Shown here: positions 17,767-26,553 of the stretch, piece by piece
How positions within the stretch are numbered: the stretch's first letter is position 1
Layout of the letters: every line of letters begins with the position of its first letter
Assembly: GCF_045062745.1 (NCBI RefSeq)
Contig: NZ_JBJGED010000001.1
Span: forward strand, 186,001-250,000
Direction of reading: 5' to 3'
Source of the DNA: Paenibacillus_AA sp045062745
Lineage (GTDB): Bacteria > Bacillota > Bacilli > Paenibacillales > NBRC-103111
Length of the DNA stretch: 64,000 bases
Program-made: the position numbers and the translations under genes
Notes under the pieces: generated by a model
What the model was told of the DNA's origin: nothing
The model's input: only the letters and a program-made list of their open reading frames with translations
Databases searched by the model: none

Positions 17767-17868
17767 TCAGCCGGCCATTACAAATACGATGTTACCGACT
17801 TTTAAGGCGGGCGTAAAAGTATATTTCCCGGTTTCTTGTGCTTCATCTATTCCAAAGAACTCTTTCAT
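17767..17868 (-). pseudogene. truncated RidA-like fragment
   Basis: An ATG at 17868 with AAGGGAG upstream opens a 33-codon frame whose GKYTFTPALKVGNIVFV resembles the first strands of RidA/YjgF proteins. It stops at TGA 17769-17767 immediately after the strand. It runs straight into the solute-binding remnant, as if two genes had been joined by a deletion. Confidence 0.35.
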
Positions 17869-17980
17869 AATGCATGACTCCCTTCTCTCGGATCATGACT
17901 TAATTCGTTACAAAGCTCAATCCTCCTTTTATTAACTTTCTTTTCATTCTGTTATTCTGCACGTTACTCACACTAAGTTC

Positions 17981-18016
17981 AAAAAGGCAAGAGCAGCGAA
18001 CTGCTCTTGCCTTTTT
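17981..18016 (-). terminator. strong bidirectional terminator
   Basis: A perfect 16-bp stem AAAAAGGCAAGAGCAG/CTGCTCTTGCCTTTTT closes a CGAA tetraloop. It begins three bases after the MFS stop codon. Confidence 0.92.
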
Positions 18017-18018
18017 GT

Positions 18019-19254
18019 CTAGTCTCCTTGCTGTACAGCAGGCGCTTGGGCCTGTTGCGTCGGCAAGCGCAGCAGCGGGATGATCGCCAGGATGCCGATC
18101 ACGAATAACACGGTCGCCGCTTCGAACATGATGACGATCGAGAACGTCTTCTTGAGCAAGCCGGCCAGGCTCATCGTGACGACCATCGCCCCCATGAACA
18201 GCGGATTCAGGATGCCGTTCACCCGGCCGACGAAGTCGGCGGACGTACTTTGCAGGATGAGCGTATTGATGCCGATCTGGATGCAGGGCAGCACGAGGCC
18301 GCTTACGAACTCGCCGGCCAGCGTCACGTACAGGTTCGTCGACAAGCCGCAGGTAAGGAACCCTGCCGCGCTGACGGTCATCCCGAGGACGAGCAGCTTT
18401 TGCGGACTCGCCTTTTTGGCCAGCGCCATCGTGAGCCCGCCGCCGATAATCATCCCGATACCGTTCGCCATCATGAGCCATTGCAGGTTCTCCTTCGCGA
18501 GGCCGAGCCGTTCCGTCACCAGGAACGCCGTGAGCGGCTGGGTCAGGCCGAGCGCGAAGCCCGCCGCCGCGAAGCAACCGCCGAGGCTGACCAGCACCTT
18601 GCTCGACATCACGTAGCGGAAGCCGGCGGCCATCTCTTGGCGAATCGTAGTCGGCTCCTTCGTTTCGGTCTGCTCTGGATCGCGGGGCAGGAACGACAGC
18701 ACGGCGGCCGACAGCAGGAACGCCACGCCCATGACGCCGATCGCGACTTCGATGCCGAACGTCTGGTACACGAACGTGCCGAGAATCGGCCCGAGAATCA
18801 TGAACAGGGCGAACATCGTCTGGTACATCGACATGCCGAGCTGCATTTGCTCTTCCGGCACGTGAATTTTGAACAGCTTCATCCCGGACGGCTGGGAAAA
18901 CTGCGAGAGGATCGCCGACACCAATGTAGCCAGGAAGACGACCTTCCAAGACCCTAGAGTCATCGCGAGCAGAACGGCGAAGATCGAGACCGCGCTCAGG
19001 ACGTCGCACCAGACCATCGTCCGCTTCGGCCGCCAGCGATCGGCGAACGTGCCTCCAATGAAGGAGAAGATGAAGATCGGCGCGAATTCCGCGACGAAGA
19101 TCATCGAGACCGCGAACGGATCTTCGTTCGTCTGTTCCATGACAAAGAGCAAGATGGCGTAATTCCGCACCCAGATCCCGATTTGCAGCAGAAGCCCCGA
19201 GAGCAGAATAGACTGGATAAACCGATTTTTCAAAAAACTTCCTTTCGATGACAC
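18019..19254 (-). CDS. MFS transporter, drug-efflux type
   Basis: 411 residues with 12 hydrophobic segments and the cytoplasmic loop motif GGTFADRWRPKRTMVW near residue 68, typical of macrolide-efflux-like exporters (MefA/YfiS type). It should pump a small amphiphile out using the proton gradient. The start shown is a GTG with GGGGG upstream. A TTG seven codons later, preceded by AAAGGAAG, is an alternative. It stands alone with its own terminator. The substrate is unknown. Confidence 0.87.
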   Translation of the reverse strand: MSSKGSFLKNRFIQSILLSGLLLQIGIWVRNYAILLFVMEQTNEDPFAVSMIFVAEFAPIFIFSFIGGTFADRWRPKRTMVWCDVLSAVSIFAVLLAMTLGSWKVVFLATLVSAILSQFSQPSGMKLFKIHVPEEQMQLGMSMYQTMFALFMILGPILGTFVYQTFGIEVAIGVMGVAFLLSAAVLSFLPRDPEQTETKEPTTIRQEMAAGFRYVMSSKVLVSLGGCFAAAGFALGLTQPLTAFLVTERLGLAKENLQWLMMANGIGMIIGGGLTMALAKKASPQKLLVLGMTVSAAGFLTCGLSTNLYVTLAGEFVSGLVLPCIQIGINTLILQSTSADFVGRVNGILNPLFMGAMVVTMSLAGLLKKTFSIVIMFEAATVLFVIGILAIIPLLRLPTQQAQAPAVQQGD

Positions 19255-19348
19255 TTCATAAACCCCCTAACAACATTTGAGTCCCGGCTGAAATCTAAGG
19301 ATAGCCGATCCCGGGGCACGAGACAAGGGACAAAACCGATATAACCGT

Positions 19349-20380
19349 CTATCGAGGCGACGCCTTCGAACGCTGAAGCAGCCGGAACCGCCAGGGAGTC
19401 ACAAGCCAGAGCGCGGCCGCCGGCAGCATCCACCAGAGCGAGCCCATCGCTCTCGTCGCGGCCTCATAGCTGAACAGATGAGCCGCATGTTCCAAGGCTC
19501 CATCCCATGGCTCGCGCAGGCTGGCCACACCGATCGCGATCCAGTAGCCCGCCCCGAGCGCCGTTAGGATTTCCGTGCGAACCGCGAACGCCAGCGTCAG
19601 CCCGAATGCGGCCATCGGCAGCAGAATCACGAGATACAAGCCGCCGCCGCCCAGGATGGGAAGCAGCTGCAGACCAATTACGAGTGCCAGTAATCCATAG
19701 GCAGAGGCACCCACCCACGAGGGATGCCCGCGTCTCGCATAGGCGGACGTCACAGTCAGCCCCATATACAGGACTGGAAGCAGCGTCGGCGTCCCGGGCA
19801 CGCTCCAGGCCGACCACATATACCCAATGCCGAGCAGGATCAAGATAAAATCCAACTTGTCCATTCGATCTCCCGTATAGACGTACGGCTGCCTGCGGGA
19901 GAACAAGGACGTGAGCAAGCTTGCGATCAGCAGCAGCGGCATGTGAACGAGCAAATCTCCGAACTCGGCAGCGTCTACGAGATCTCCTTGGGTATAGCTA
20001 GCGAACAGTACGATCCCCCACCAGCCGACCAGCATGCCCGTCAGCCAACCCGTCTGCCACTCGAACAGCAGCGCCGCGAGGAACGCTATCACCGGCAGCC
20101 ACACATCCAGCCCATGATACGGTACGTCCCAACTCCTATGAACCCAGTATGCCGCAATCCCGGTCAGGAGCGCATAAGCGGCCGCCGCATAGACGGCTTT
20201 GGACCGGCGCTTCGCCGCAAACGTCAGCAGGCTGAGCGCAATCACGCAGACACTGGGCAAGCCGGACCAGGGTAAGCCCAGCAGCCGATTCAGAAGGACG
20301 TATACGATGCCGAGCCCCGCACTGATCAGGTCGATCCGGGCGAGCAGCTTCGGGTCTATCAATCGCCAAGCGATTAGCAT
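19349..20380 (-). CDS. multi-pass membrane protein, unknown function
   Basis: 343 residues, with about ten hydrophobic helices separated by short loops, for example LISAGLGIVYVLLNRLLGL and MLPAAALWLVTPW. No motif points to transport or catalysis. The start ATG at 20380 has AGGGAG upstream. It diverges from the Nudix gene. I do not recognise the family. Confidence 0.75.
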   Translation of the reverse strand: MLIAWRLIDPKLLARIDLISAGLGIVYVLLNRLLGLPWSGLPSVCVIALSLLTFAAKRRSKAVYAAAAYALLTGIAAYWVHRSWDVPYHGLDVWLPVIAFLAALLFEWQTGWLTGMLVGWWGIVLFASYTQGDLVDAAEFGDLLVHMPLLLIASLLTSLFSRRQPYVYTGDRMDKLDFILILLGIGYMWSAWSVPGTPTLLPVLYMGLTVTSAYARRGHPSWVGASAYGLLALVIGLQLLPILGGGGLYLVILLPMAAFGLTLAFAVRTEILTALGAGYWIAIGVASLREPWDGALEHAAHLFSYEAATRAMGSLWWMLPAAALWLVTPWRFRLLQRSKASPR

Positions 20381-20473
20381 AAGCTCCCTGCCTTTGAAAA
20401 AGGAATTTATCTCCTATATTCTCCCTTTTTCCACAAAATTCCTTCTTTTTCAACAGTAGATTCGCGTATCGGC

Positions 20474-20503
20474 TTGACAGCCTCCGTGGAGAAGAGGTAC
20501 TTT
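20474..20503 (+). promoter_or_regulatory. candidate sigma-A promoter of the Nudix gene
   Basis: TTGACA at 20474-20479 and TACTTT at 20498-20503 are separated by 18 bases, about 50 bases before the GTG start. Confidence 0.45.
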
Positions 20504-20549
20504 TCCTAGTAAGAGCTATCGAGGATAATCCAGGAGGAGGGACCGGGCA

Positions 20550-21047
20550 GTGACAGTGGAAGTAGGAGTAGGAGCCGGAGTTACATATAAGCTCTACACG
20601 ATGTGCATGGTGCAGGACGGCAGCAAAGTGCTGCTCGTGAACCGGCCGGACCGCAAAGGGTTTCCGGGCTACATCGCTCCGGGCGGCAAGGTGGACTTCC
20701 CCGAGAGTATCGTGAACGGTGCCATCCGGGAGGTCCGTGAAGAGACCGGCTTGCTTGTGAAGGACATCGTTTATAAGGGGCTGGATGAGTTTTGCGATCC
20801 GGTAGCAGGGCTGCGGTATATGGTGTTCAATTATTTGGCGACATCGTTCGAAGGAGAACTGCTGGAGTCTCCGCCCGAAGGTGAGCTGCTGTGGGTGGAG
20901 AAGGACGAAGCGCTGCAATTGCCGATGCAGGATTGGTTCAAGCGGAGATTTCCTCTGTTCTTCGCACCCGGCACGTTCGAACGCAGCGTGGAATGGGATG
21001 CCCGCGACCGGATCGAGCTCAAGAAGACGGATCGGCGCTATGCTTAA
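20550..21047 (+). CDS. Nudix hydrolase
   Basis: 165 residues. The Nudix box is complete: G-x5-E-x7-REVREETGL, spanning GGKVDFPESI and AIREVREETG near residues 45-68. These enzymes cleave nucleoside diphosphates linked to another group. The MutT-like size and the C-terminal substrate region with WFKRRFPLFF suggest an oxidised-dNTP or similar pyrophosphatase, but this is not certain. The GTG start has AGGAGGAGG upstream. Confidence 0.9.
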   Translation: MTVEVGVGAGVTYKLYTMCMVQDGSKVLLVNRPDRKGFPGYIAPGGKVDFPESIVNGAIREVREETGLLVKDIVYKGLDEFCDPVAGLRYMVFNYLATSFEGELLESPPEGELLWVEKDEALQLPMQDWFKRRFPLFFAPGTFERSVEWDARDRIELKKTDRRYA

Positions 21048-21057
21048 TGGAAGACAC

Positions 21058-21092
21058 AAAGCCGGGAGCCCACCGGGCCTCCGGCTTTCTTC
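21058..21092. terminator. bidirectional terminator
   Basis: AAAGCCGG (21058-21065) pairs with CCGGCTTT (21081-21088), with an inner GCCC/GGGC stem, between the convergent Nudix and DoxX genes. Confidence 0.75.
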
Positions 21093-21107
21093 TATTCGCC
21101 TGGACGG

Positions 21108-21650
21108 TTACGCATGCATCGGACGGTGCTTGCCGCCAAGCGTGTCCTTGCCTTTACGCTTCGGGGTCAGCTTCATCGTCAGGTCGCGCAGCAGCGGCAG
21201 CAAGTAGTAGTCGGCTCCGAACCGGCCCGCATTGGCGCCTGCCAGGAACACGATCCCGCCGATCAGCACCATCCAAGGATTCGTGCTTACGGTTCCGGCG
21301 AACAGGAACATGAAGTTCATGAGCAGACCGAAGAACGCAGCGGCCGTAGTCAGCGCCCCCAGAAGTAACCCAAGGCCGACGAGGAATTCACCTAGCGGGA
21401 TCATGAAGTTAATCCAATTCACATGGGGCAGCGCGAAATGCTCCAGGAAGCCGGTGAATGTGGGGTAGACGAGCTCATTCGTCGCTTTGTCAACGATCGG
21501 CTTCGCGATCGCCCCCTTCAGGAAACCTTCGGCATTGAAGCCTCCCGTCCATTTGTGCCAACCCGCGGTCATCCATGTCCAACCGATATACAGTCTCACG
21601 ACGAGCAGCAGTGCGGCGGCCCATTTGTTCGTGCGCATCCAGTTTACCAT
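21108..21650 (-). CDS. DoxX family membrane protein
   Basis: 180 residues. Four membrane helices and the DoxX pattern LYIGWTWMTAGWHKWTGGF near residue 20 and PLGEFLVGLGLLLGALT near 85. DoxX-like proteins are linked to thiosulfate or quinone redox and to oxidative stress. It ends with a basic KRKGK tail. The ATG has GAGGAG upstream. It appears to be a single gene. Confidence 0.88.
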   Translation of the reverse strand: MVNWMRTNKWAAALLLVVRLYIGWTWMTAGWHKWTGGFNAEGFLKGAIAKPIVDKATNELVYPTFTGFLEHFALPHVNWINFMIPLGEFLVGLGLLLGALTTAAAFFGLLMNFMFLFAGTVSTNPWMVLIGGIVFLAGANAGRFGADYYLLPLLRDLTMKLTPKRKGKDTLGGKHRPMHA

Positions 21651-21882
21651 TTTCCAACACTCCTCTTGTGATTAATTTCACATTGGAGACCGATCATCTC
21701 CACCCATAATGTACCATGCCGGCCGTATATGAGCTGTGATAATAATCACAGATTCTGTGCCTTGGATTGGTCGAACCAAACGAGCGTTTTCATCGATACG
21801 TAACCGCCATAGATGATGTAAGCGATGGATCGGTTCCATCGCATTATCCAACATGTTGGGTTCCATCATCCACGCCCAACCG

Positions 21883-22872
21883 TTACACAACTTCTTTGGT
21901 GAGAAGATCCAATATCCTCTCCATCACATCGATGCCCTTCTCTTCTGCAGCTTTTGCCAGCTTCAATAGCTCGATCGCTCGCATGGCCTGAATCGGGTCG
22001 TTCGGTTCGCCGCTCTGCGGAAATGGAAACATCGCGCGCATTTTAATAAGAGGGTCTGCCACTTGTTGATAATAATCGGCGGCCTCATCCGCCAACTTCA
22101 GCAGTTGCTGTTCAAGCTCCGTTGTTCCCATCCATTTTTGTTTAAAACCTCTAAGAAACTTCACGGCAAACTCCCGTGCATCCGCAATGATAGCCAAATT
22201 ATAGGAGTTGCCCAGGACGTCTATCTTTTTGTTGGTAAACGCTTCAATCCATGCGTCAAAGCCGGCGAGTCCGTTACGGTAAGGTTCGTGATCGGGCTTC
22301 TGGAACTCTCCTTTGCTAAACGCTATAGTCCGTTTTAACGACTCCCGCAAAACAGACATCATTTCTACAGGCTGAGAGTCCGATATCGCCATCGCATGGA
22401 GAAACTGATAGCGCCGGTTGTTGATTTCGGTATAAGCAATCGTTCCGTCTTTTTCCACATCGCGCGCGTATAACACCTGTTTATCATGGTCGTAGCCGTA
22501 TATAATACCAAACTCCGGGACAAACAAGTCCCAGCCGGTTACCGGCATTCCCTTGTCGATGCTCGATTGCACGAATGTTATGAACTCCTCCAGCTTTTCA
22601 GGAGAGGCAGGAGTGGGGATGCCGATTTGCTCGACTTGAAAGCCGAATAATTGAAACGTTCTTCCCATCAAGTCAAAGGGTGAATAAACCGTAGGAGCGG
22701 CCGGGTTTACCGTCTCCCGGTGAATCGTAATGCGGAACGCATGGCCGGAAAACCCCATGACATCCTCGATACTGAACATCCCCTTCTTATCTGTGTACTG
22801 CAATATACCGTAGACCGTTTGTGCCGCCTGCGTCCAGGTTAACAGCGCGGGTCCTAGAACCTTGGTTGACAT
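21883..22872 (-). CDS. BtrH-like / C39-peptidase-fold protein, unknown function
   Basis: 329 residues, cytoplasmic. The N-terminal half resembles BtrH-N or inactive C39-peptidase folds: TWTQAAQTVYGILQ, then DVMGFSGHAFRI near 40, and a segment TPASPEKLEEFI before GWDLFVPEFGIIYGYD near 115. The C-terminal 150 residues are helical. No catalytic Cys is seen at the expected N-terminal position. The gene starts 23 bases after the ECF sigma gene with AAGGAG, so the two are in one operon; this protein may act with or on the sigma factor. Confidence 0.6.
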   Translation of the reverse strand: MSTKVLGPALLTWTQAAQTVYGILQYTDKKGMFSIEDVMGFSGHAFRITIHRETVNPAAPTVYSPFDLMGRTFQLFGFQVEQIGIPTPASPEKLEEFITFVQSSIDKGMPVTGWDLFVPEFGIIYGYDHDKQVLYARDVEKDGTIAYTEINNRRYQFLHAMAISDSQPVEMMSVLRESLKRTIAFSKGEFQKPDHEPYRNGLAGFDAWIEAFTNKKIDVLGNSYNLAIIADAREFAVKFLRGFKQKWMGTTELEQQLLKLADEAADYYQQVADPLIKMRAMFPFPQSGEPNDPIQAMRAIELLKLAKAAEEKGIDVMERILDLLTKEVV

Positions 22873-22895
22873 CTGGTCGATCGCTCCTTCACGAG

Positions 22896-23681
22896 TTACT
22901 CAAATGGGATGGCCAATATCTTTTTAGTCGGGAGCTTCTGCTCCACTCTTCGTTTGGCAAAGTCGACAAAATAAATACGAATCCGCTCCTTCTGTACTTT
23001 TTTGCGCGAACGTGAGAGGAAGTTGTAAATGTTCGAAGATGAAGTATGGAACAGGTCGGCGATTTCGTGAATGGATAGCTGGCGGAAGAAATGCGCCTCA
23101 AATACCGCTCTTTCCTTCTGGCTGAGGCATTGCAGCAAGGAACGTATGCTCTCGATCATTTCGCGGCGAACGACGACTACGGACGGATCCTGCTCGCGCC
23201 CCCGCTCCAGTACAGATTTGCTCAAGTGGAACAAAATGCTGTCAATGTTCCGCATGTCCACCTGATCCCATGAGACTGAAGAGTTCTCCTCTACCGTGGT
23301 AAAGGTCTGTTCTCTGCCGTTCGGACCTCTGCCGCGTCTAAGGCGCATATGGGCCTGGTTGCGCACAATTTGCTTCAGCCAGGGCATGAAGCGGCTGGTG
23401 CTCATCAATGTCCCTAGATGCAGGAAAGCGCTGATGAGCGCATCCTGTACGATATCCTCCGCCAAATAGGCATCCTGCGCAATCGAAGAAGCCCAACCAA
23501 GCGCTTTGGCGCGGTGCCGGCGTACCAATTCGCCAAACGCCTGTTGATCTCCTGAGCGGGCACGCTCCACAAGTTCGTGCTCCGGAGCCAGCTCCACAGA
23601 AAACTCAGGCTCTTCTTCCTTCCACAAATCCTGACGCACCTGCTTATACACCTCTCTCTTTGCGCTTTCTTCAGATGCCAC
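22896..23681 (-). CDS. ECF-type RNA polymerase sigma factor
   Basis: 261 residues. Sigma region 2 is visible in FGELVRRHRAKALGWA and YLAEDIVQDALISAF near residues 48-85, and region 4 in LLQCLSQKERAVFEAHFF then IHEIADLFHTSSSNIYNFLSR near 195-235. A 40-residue acidic N-terminal extension and a basic C-terminal tail are extra. The start is GTG at 23681 with AGCAGGA upstream. No anti-sigma membrane protein follows; the partner gene is the BtrH-like protein. A large secreted protein gene is divergent upstream and may be a target (inference). Confidence 0.87.
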   Translation of the reverse strand: MASEESAKREVYKQVRQDLWKEEEPEFSVELAPEHELVERARSGDQQAFGELVRRHRAKALGWASSIAQDAYLAEDIVQDALISAFLHLGTLMSTSRFMPWLKQIVRNQAHMRLRRGRGPNGREQTFTTVEENSSVSWDQVDMRNIDSILFHLSKSVLERGREQDPSVVVVRREMIESIRSLLQCLSQKERAVFEAHFFRQLSIHEIADLFHTSSSNIYNFLSRSRKKVQKERIRIYFVDFAKRRVEQKLPTKKILAIPFE

Positions 23682-23941
23682 TATCCTGCTAAATCTATCA
23701 TCATTTAAATAAATTTTTAACTATTCTTGATATGGATTTCCCATGAATCAAATCGAGGAAACGGTGAAGGTCCCAGGGAAGCTGCGTCTTAAGACTTATT
23801 TTCCCAGAGACATTAAAATCTGGCTTTCGTCATTCAGGATTTGTCTCCTTTACAGGAATATCTACGTTTATAATGTGGAAGACCCGCCCATGTGTAATTC
23901 AGCTAGAAAAGGAGCACACCATTCGAAGGAGGAGAATTGAA

Positions 23942-26431
23942 TTGGGTAAAAAAGCAGTAGGAATTATGCTTATGCTGATTCTCGTATTCGCCGCAATACC
24001 CGTTTACGCCTCAGATATTTTGGCGGACAATTACAGCTTCGAATCCAATCTGACGGGTTGGACTCCGCGTTTTGACGTCGACAAGGAGAAGCACGAGCAA
24101 AAGGCGCTGGAGAAAGACTGTACCGGTCAGATCACCGCTTCGAACGAACAGGCGTACACGGGCACGCATAGCGCCAAGCTAGCCGGCAGCCCGAAATGTC
24201 ATAACCTCGGACTTGAAAGCGCATCCAAGCCAATTCAACAGGGCGAAACGATGATCGCCTACATACGGGCTTACATGGAAGGTCGTGAGGCCCAGCTGCA
24301 GTTACGATTCTATGATGCTGCAGGCGAGCTGCTCCATACCGAGGCGACTACCTCAGAATCGCCGGATAATCAATGGACGACGCTGAAAGTGAAAGCGGAT
24401 GCCCCTGCGAATACAGCTTCCTATACGGCGATGCTATACAGCGAACATTCCAATAAAGGTACCGTTTATTTCGACGACCTCCTGCTGACCACTACGCTGA
24501 CCGATCTCGGAGTGCAGATTACGAATTCTACAATCCATTCCGCGACGTTCGGTAAAGACGAGAAAGGCAACGAATCCGTCTTTGTCGTCGTCGACGGCGT
24601 CGTTGGCGACGCTTCTATCCCTGCCAAGATCGTGGCTGTCGATTTGACAACCGGCAAGACGATGCATCAAGCTGCGTTGGTTGGCGCATCCGGCGGATGG
24701 GCTGCAACTACAGCCTCTGACGGGACCGTCTACGTAGGCTCCTATTCGAACGGTCATTTGTACCAGTACAAGCCGGGTTCGGACGCAGCTGTCGACCTAG
24801 GTCAAGCGGTTGCCGGAGAAGCCTACGTGTGGGACCTCGCTGCCGGCGACAACGGTTCCGTGTATGGCGGCACCTCGAACAATGCGGCTGTTTTCAAATA
24901 CGAACCAGGCAAAGGGATTAGCAAGATCGGCGACAATCCGGTCGTTCCAAAAGAAGCCTACGTTCGAAGCATCGGTTATGATCCGGTTCATAAGGATATT
25001 TATGCGGGGATCGGCTCCCATGCAGCGCTGATCCGCATCAACGAAACGACCGGTGAGAAAGTGGACCTGCTCCCGCAAGCTTACAAGAGCGAGTCGTTCA
25101 CTTATAACATCGACATACGCGGCAGTAAAATGTTCGTCCGTGTGCTGAGAACCTATAAGACCCTTGTCTATGATCTTAATGATCGGGGAGCTTCCGGACC
25201 CGAAGCGGTAATTGATCTGGTTCATTCCATAGGTATAACCCCCGTTCGCGACAACAAGATCTACTATGTGGCTAACAACAAAATTTACAGCTATGACCTA
25301 ACGGCCAAAACTACTGCAGAGATTGGCGTCAATATTCCGGCTACTCCGCAAAGAATGAGCATCGCCAAATTGTCCGACCAGGTCAACTGGCCGGGTGACA
25401 CGCTGGTTGCAGCATTGAACTCGTCGAAGTCGCCGAGATTGTTCAAGTATAACTTCCAAACCGGCAAAACTTCCTATGAAGATATCCTTGTAAGTGGCGT
25501 TCCGAACCTCATCCGCAGTCTGCTTGACGGCCCGGACGGCAAAATCTATACGACCGGTTATCTCGTTGGCGGTGCCGGTGTGTACACCCCTCTCCGCAGC
25601 GATCTGTCGTATGAATATAACGGGGTTGGACAATCGGAGAACATGACCAAACTTGGAACAGACATTTATTTCGGCGTGTATCCCGGGGCCCGCATCTCAA
25701 GGTTCGACACGACGCAACCGCTTGGTCCGAACAACCCGCCGCAGCAAGTATTCGAGCTTGGATCCTCGCAGCAAGACCGGCCATTCGGAATGGCTACGGG
25801 AGAAGGCAAATTGTTCGTCGGCACTCAACCCGACTATGGCAAACTGGAGGGTGCGTTCACCGTCTACGATCCAGTTACCGCAAGCAAAACCGTTTACAAG
25901 AATATCGTACCGAACCAAAGTATCATTGCACTTGCCTACAAGGATAAGATCGTCTACGGCGGATCGACCGTATGGGGCGGTGCCGGCATCGACCCGGTTA
26001 CTTCCGATCCGAAGATGTTTAAATTCCATACCGATACGGGGCAAACCGAGCTCGTGGATCTTCCGGTAAGCGGATTGAAAGCGATCACGGATTTACAAGT
26101 AGGGCCGGACGGCAACATCTGGGGCTTCGCCGAAGGCTATTTCTTCCTCTATAACACAGAGACGTCCACGTTCGATACGTTCGACCACACGTTCCCGGAT
26201 GTGGTCTATCCGCCAGCGGTCGCGCAATCCGGCGTTAACCGCGACGCGAAGATGATGATCGGACAAGGCGGACATATGTACGGCACGATCCATGGCCGTT
26301 TGTTCAAGATCGATAAGGACTCCCACCAAGTTACCGTCCTGTTGGAAAATGCGGGGTCGTATTTGGCGAAGGATGAATTCGGCAACCTGTATTTTACGAA
26401 CAATTCGCGATTGCTGCGATACGCATTCTGA
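23942..26431 (+). CDS. large secreted beta-propeller protein with N-terminal carbohydrate-binding-like domain
   Basis: 829 residues from a TTG at 23942, chosen because AAGGAGGAG sits seven bases upstream and the next residues form a signal peptide (GKKAVGIMLMLILVFAAIPVYAS, cut after about residue 25). Residues about 30-180 begin DNYSFESNLTGWTP and end with YFDDLLL, the pattern of CBM4/9-like jelly-roll domains. The rest is a chain of beta-propeller repeats with phrases such as DGTVYVGSYSNGHLYQYKPG, DNGSVYGGTSNNAAVFKYEP and PDGKIYTTGYLVGG. It is likely exported and binds polysaccharide or acts as a lyase-like propeller. No lipobox or wall anchor is seen. Confidence 0.8.
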   Translation: MGKKAVGIMLMLILVFAAIPVYASDILADNYSFESNLTGWTPRFDVDKEKHEQKALEKDCTGQITASNEQAYTGTHSAKLAGSPKCHNLGLESASKPIQQGETMIAYIRAYMEGREAQLQLRFYDAAGELLHTEATTSESPDNQWTTLKVKADAPANTASYTAMLYSEHSNKGTVYFDDLLLTTTLTDLGVQITNSTIHSATFGKDEKGNESVFVVVDGVVGDASIPAKIVAVDLTTGKTMHQAALVGASGGWAATTASDGTVYVGSYSNGHLYQYKPGSDAAVDLGQAVAGEAYVWDLAAGDNGSVYGGTSNNAAVFKYEPGKGISKIGDNPVVPKEAYVRSIGYDPVHKDIYAGIGSHAALIRINETTGEKVDLLPQAYKSESFTYNIDIRGSKMFVRVLRTYKTLVYDLNDRGASGPEAVIDLVHSIGITPVRDNKIYYVANNKIYSYDLTAKTTAEIGVNIPATPQRMSIAKLSDQVNWPGDTLVAALNSSKSPRLFKYNFQTGKTSYEDILVSGVPNLIRSLLDGPDGKIYTTGYLVGGAGVYTPLRSDLSYEYNGVGQSENMTKLGTDIYFGVYPGARISRFDTTQPLGPNNPPQQVFELGSSQQDRPFGMATGEGKLFVGTQPDYGKLEGAFTVYDPVTASKTVYKNIVPNQSIIALAYKDKIVYGGSTVWGGAGIDPVTSDPKMFKFHTDTGQTELVDLPVSGLKAITDLQVGPDGNIWGFAEGYFFLYNTETSTFDTFDHTFPDVVYPPAVAQSGVNRDAKMMIGQGGHMYGTIHGRLFKIDKDSHQVTVLLENAGSYLAKDEFGNLYFTNNSRLLRYAF

Positions 26432-26456
26432 GAAAAAACAATTTTCCGATTTAACA

Positions 26457-26500
26457 AAAGACGCTGCCGCCATCTTCACAAGATGACGCAGCGTCTTTTT
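26457..26500 (+). terminator. terminator of the propeller gene
   Basis: AAAAGACGCTGC (26457-26468) pairs with GCAGCGTCTTTT (26488-26499), with an inner CATCTT/AAGATG stem and a TTTTT end. Confidence 0.9.
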
Positions 26501-26553
26501 GCTATGTGAAGACGTCGGCACTTAGGTAACCTCCGTACACATAGTAAGATGAA

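Noticed and set aside
20398..20455. A further copy of the 0.5-0.8 kb hairpin repeat
   Set aside because: The GGAATT and CTTTTTC words are shared, but no palindrome of similar size forms.
23743..23940. 65-codon frame before the propeller protein
   Set aside because: No binding site at its start and no recognisable pattern; the propeller gene's own TTG start explains the strong AAGGAGGAG site.
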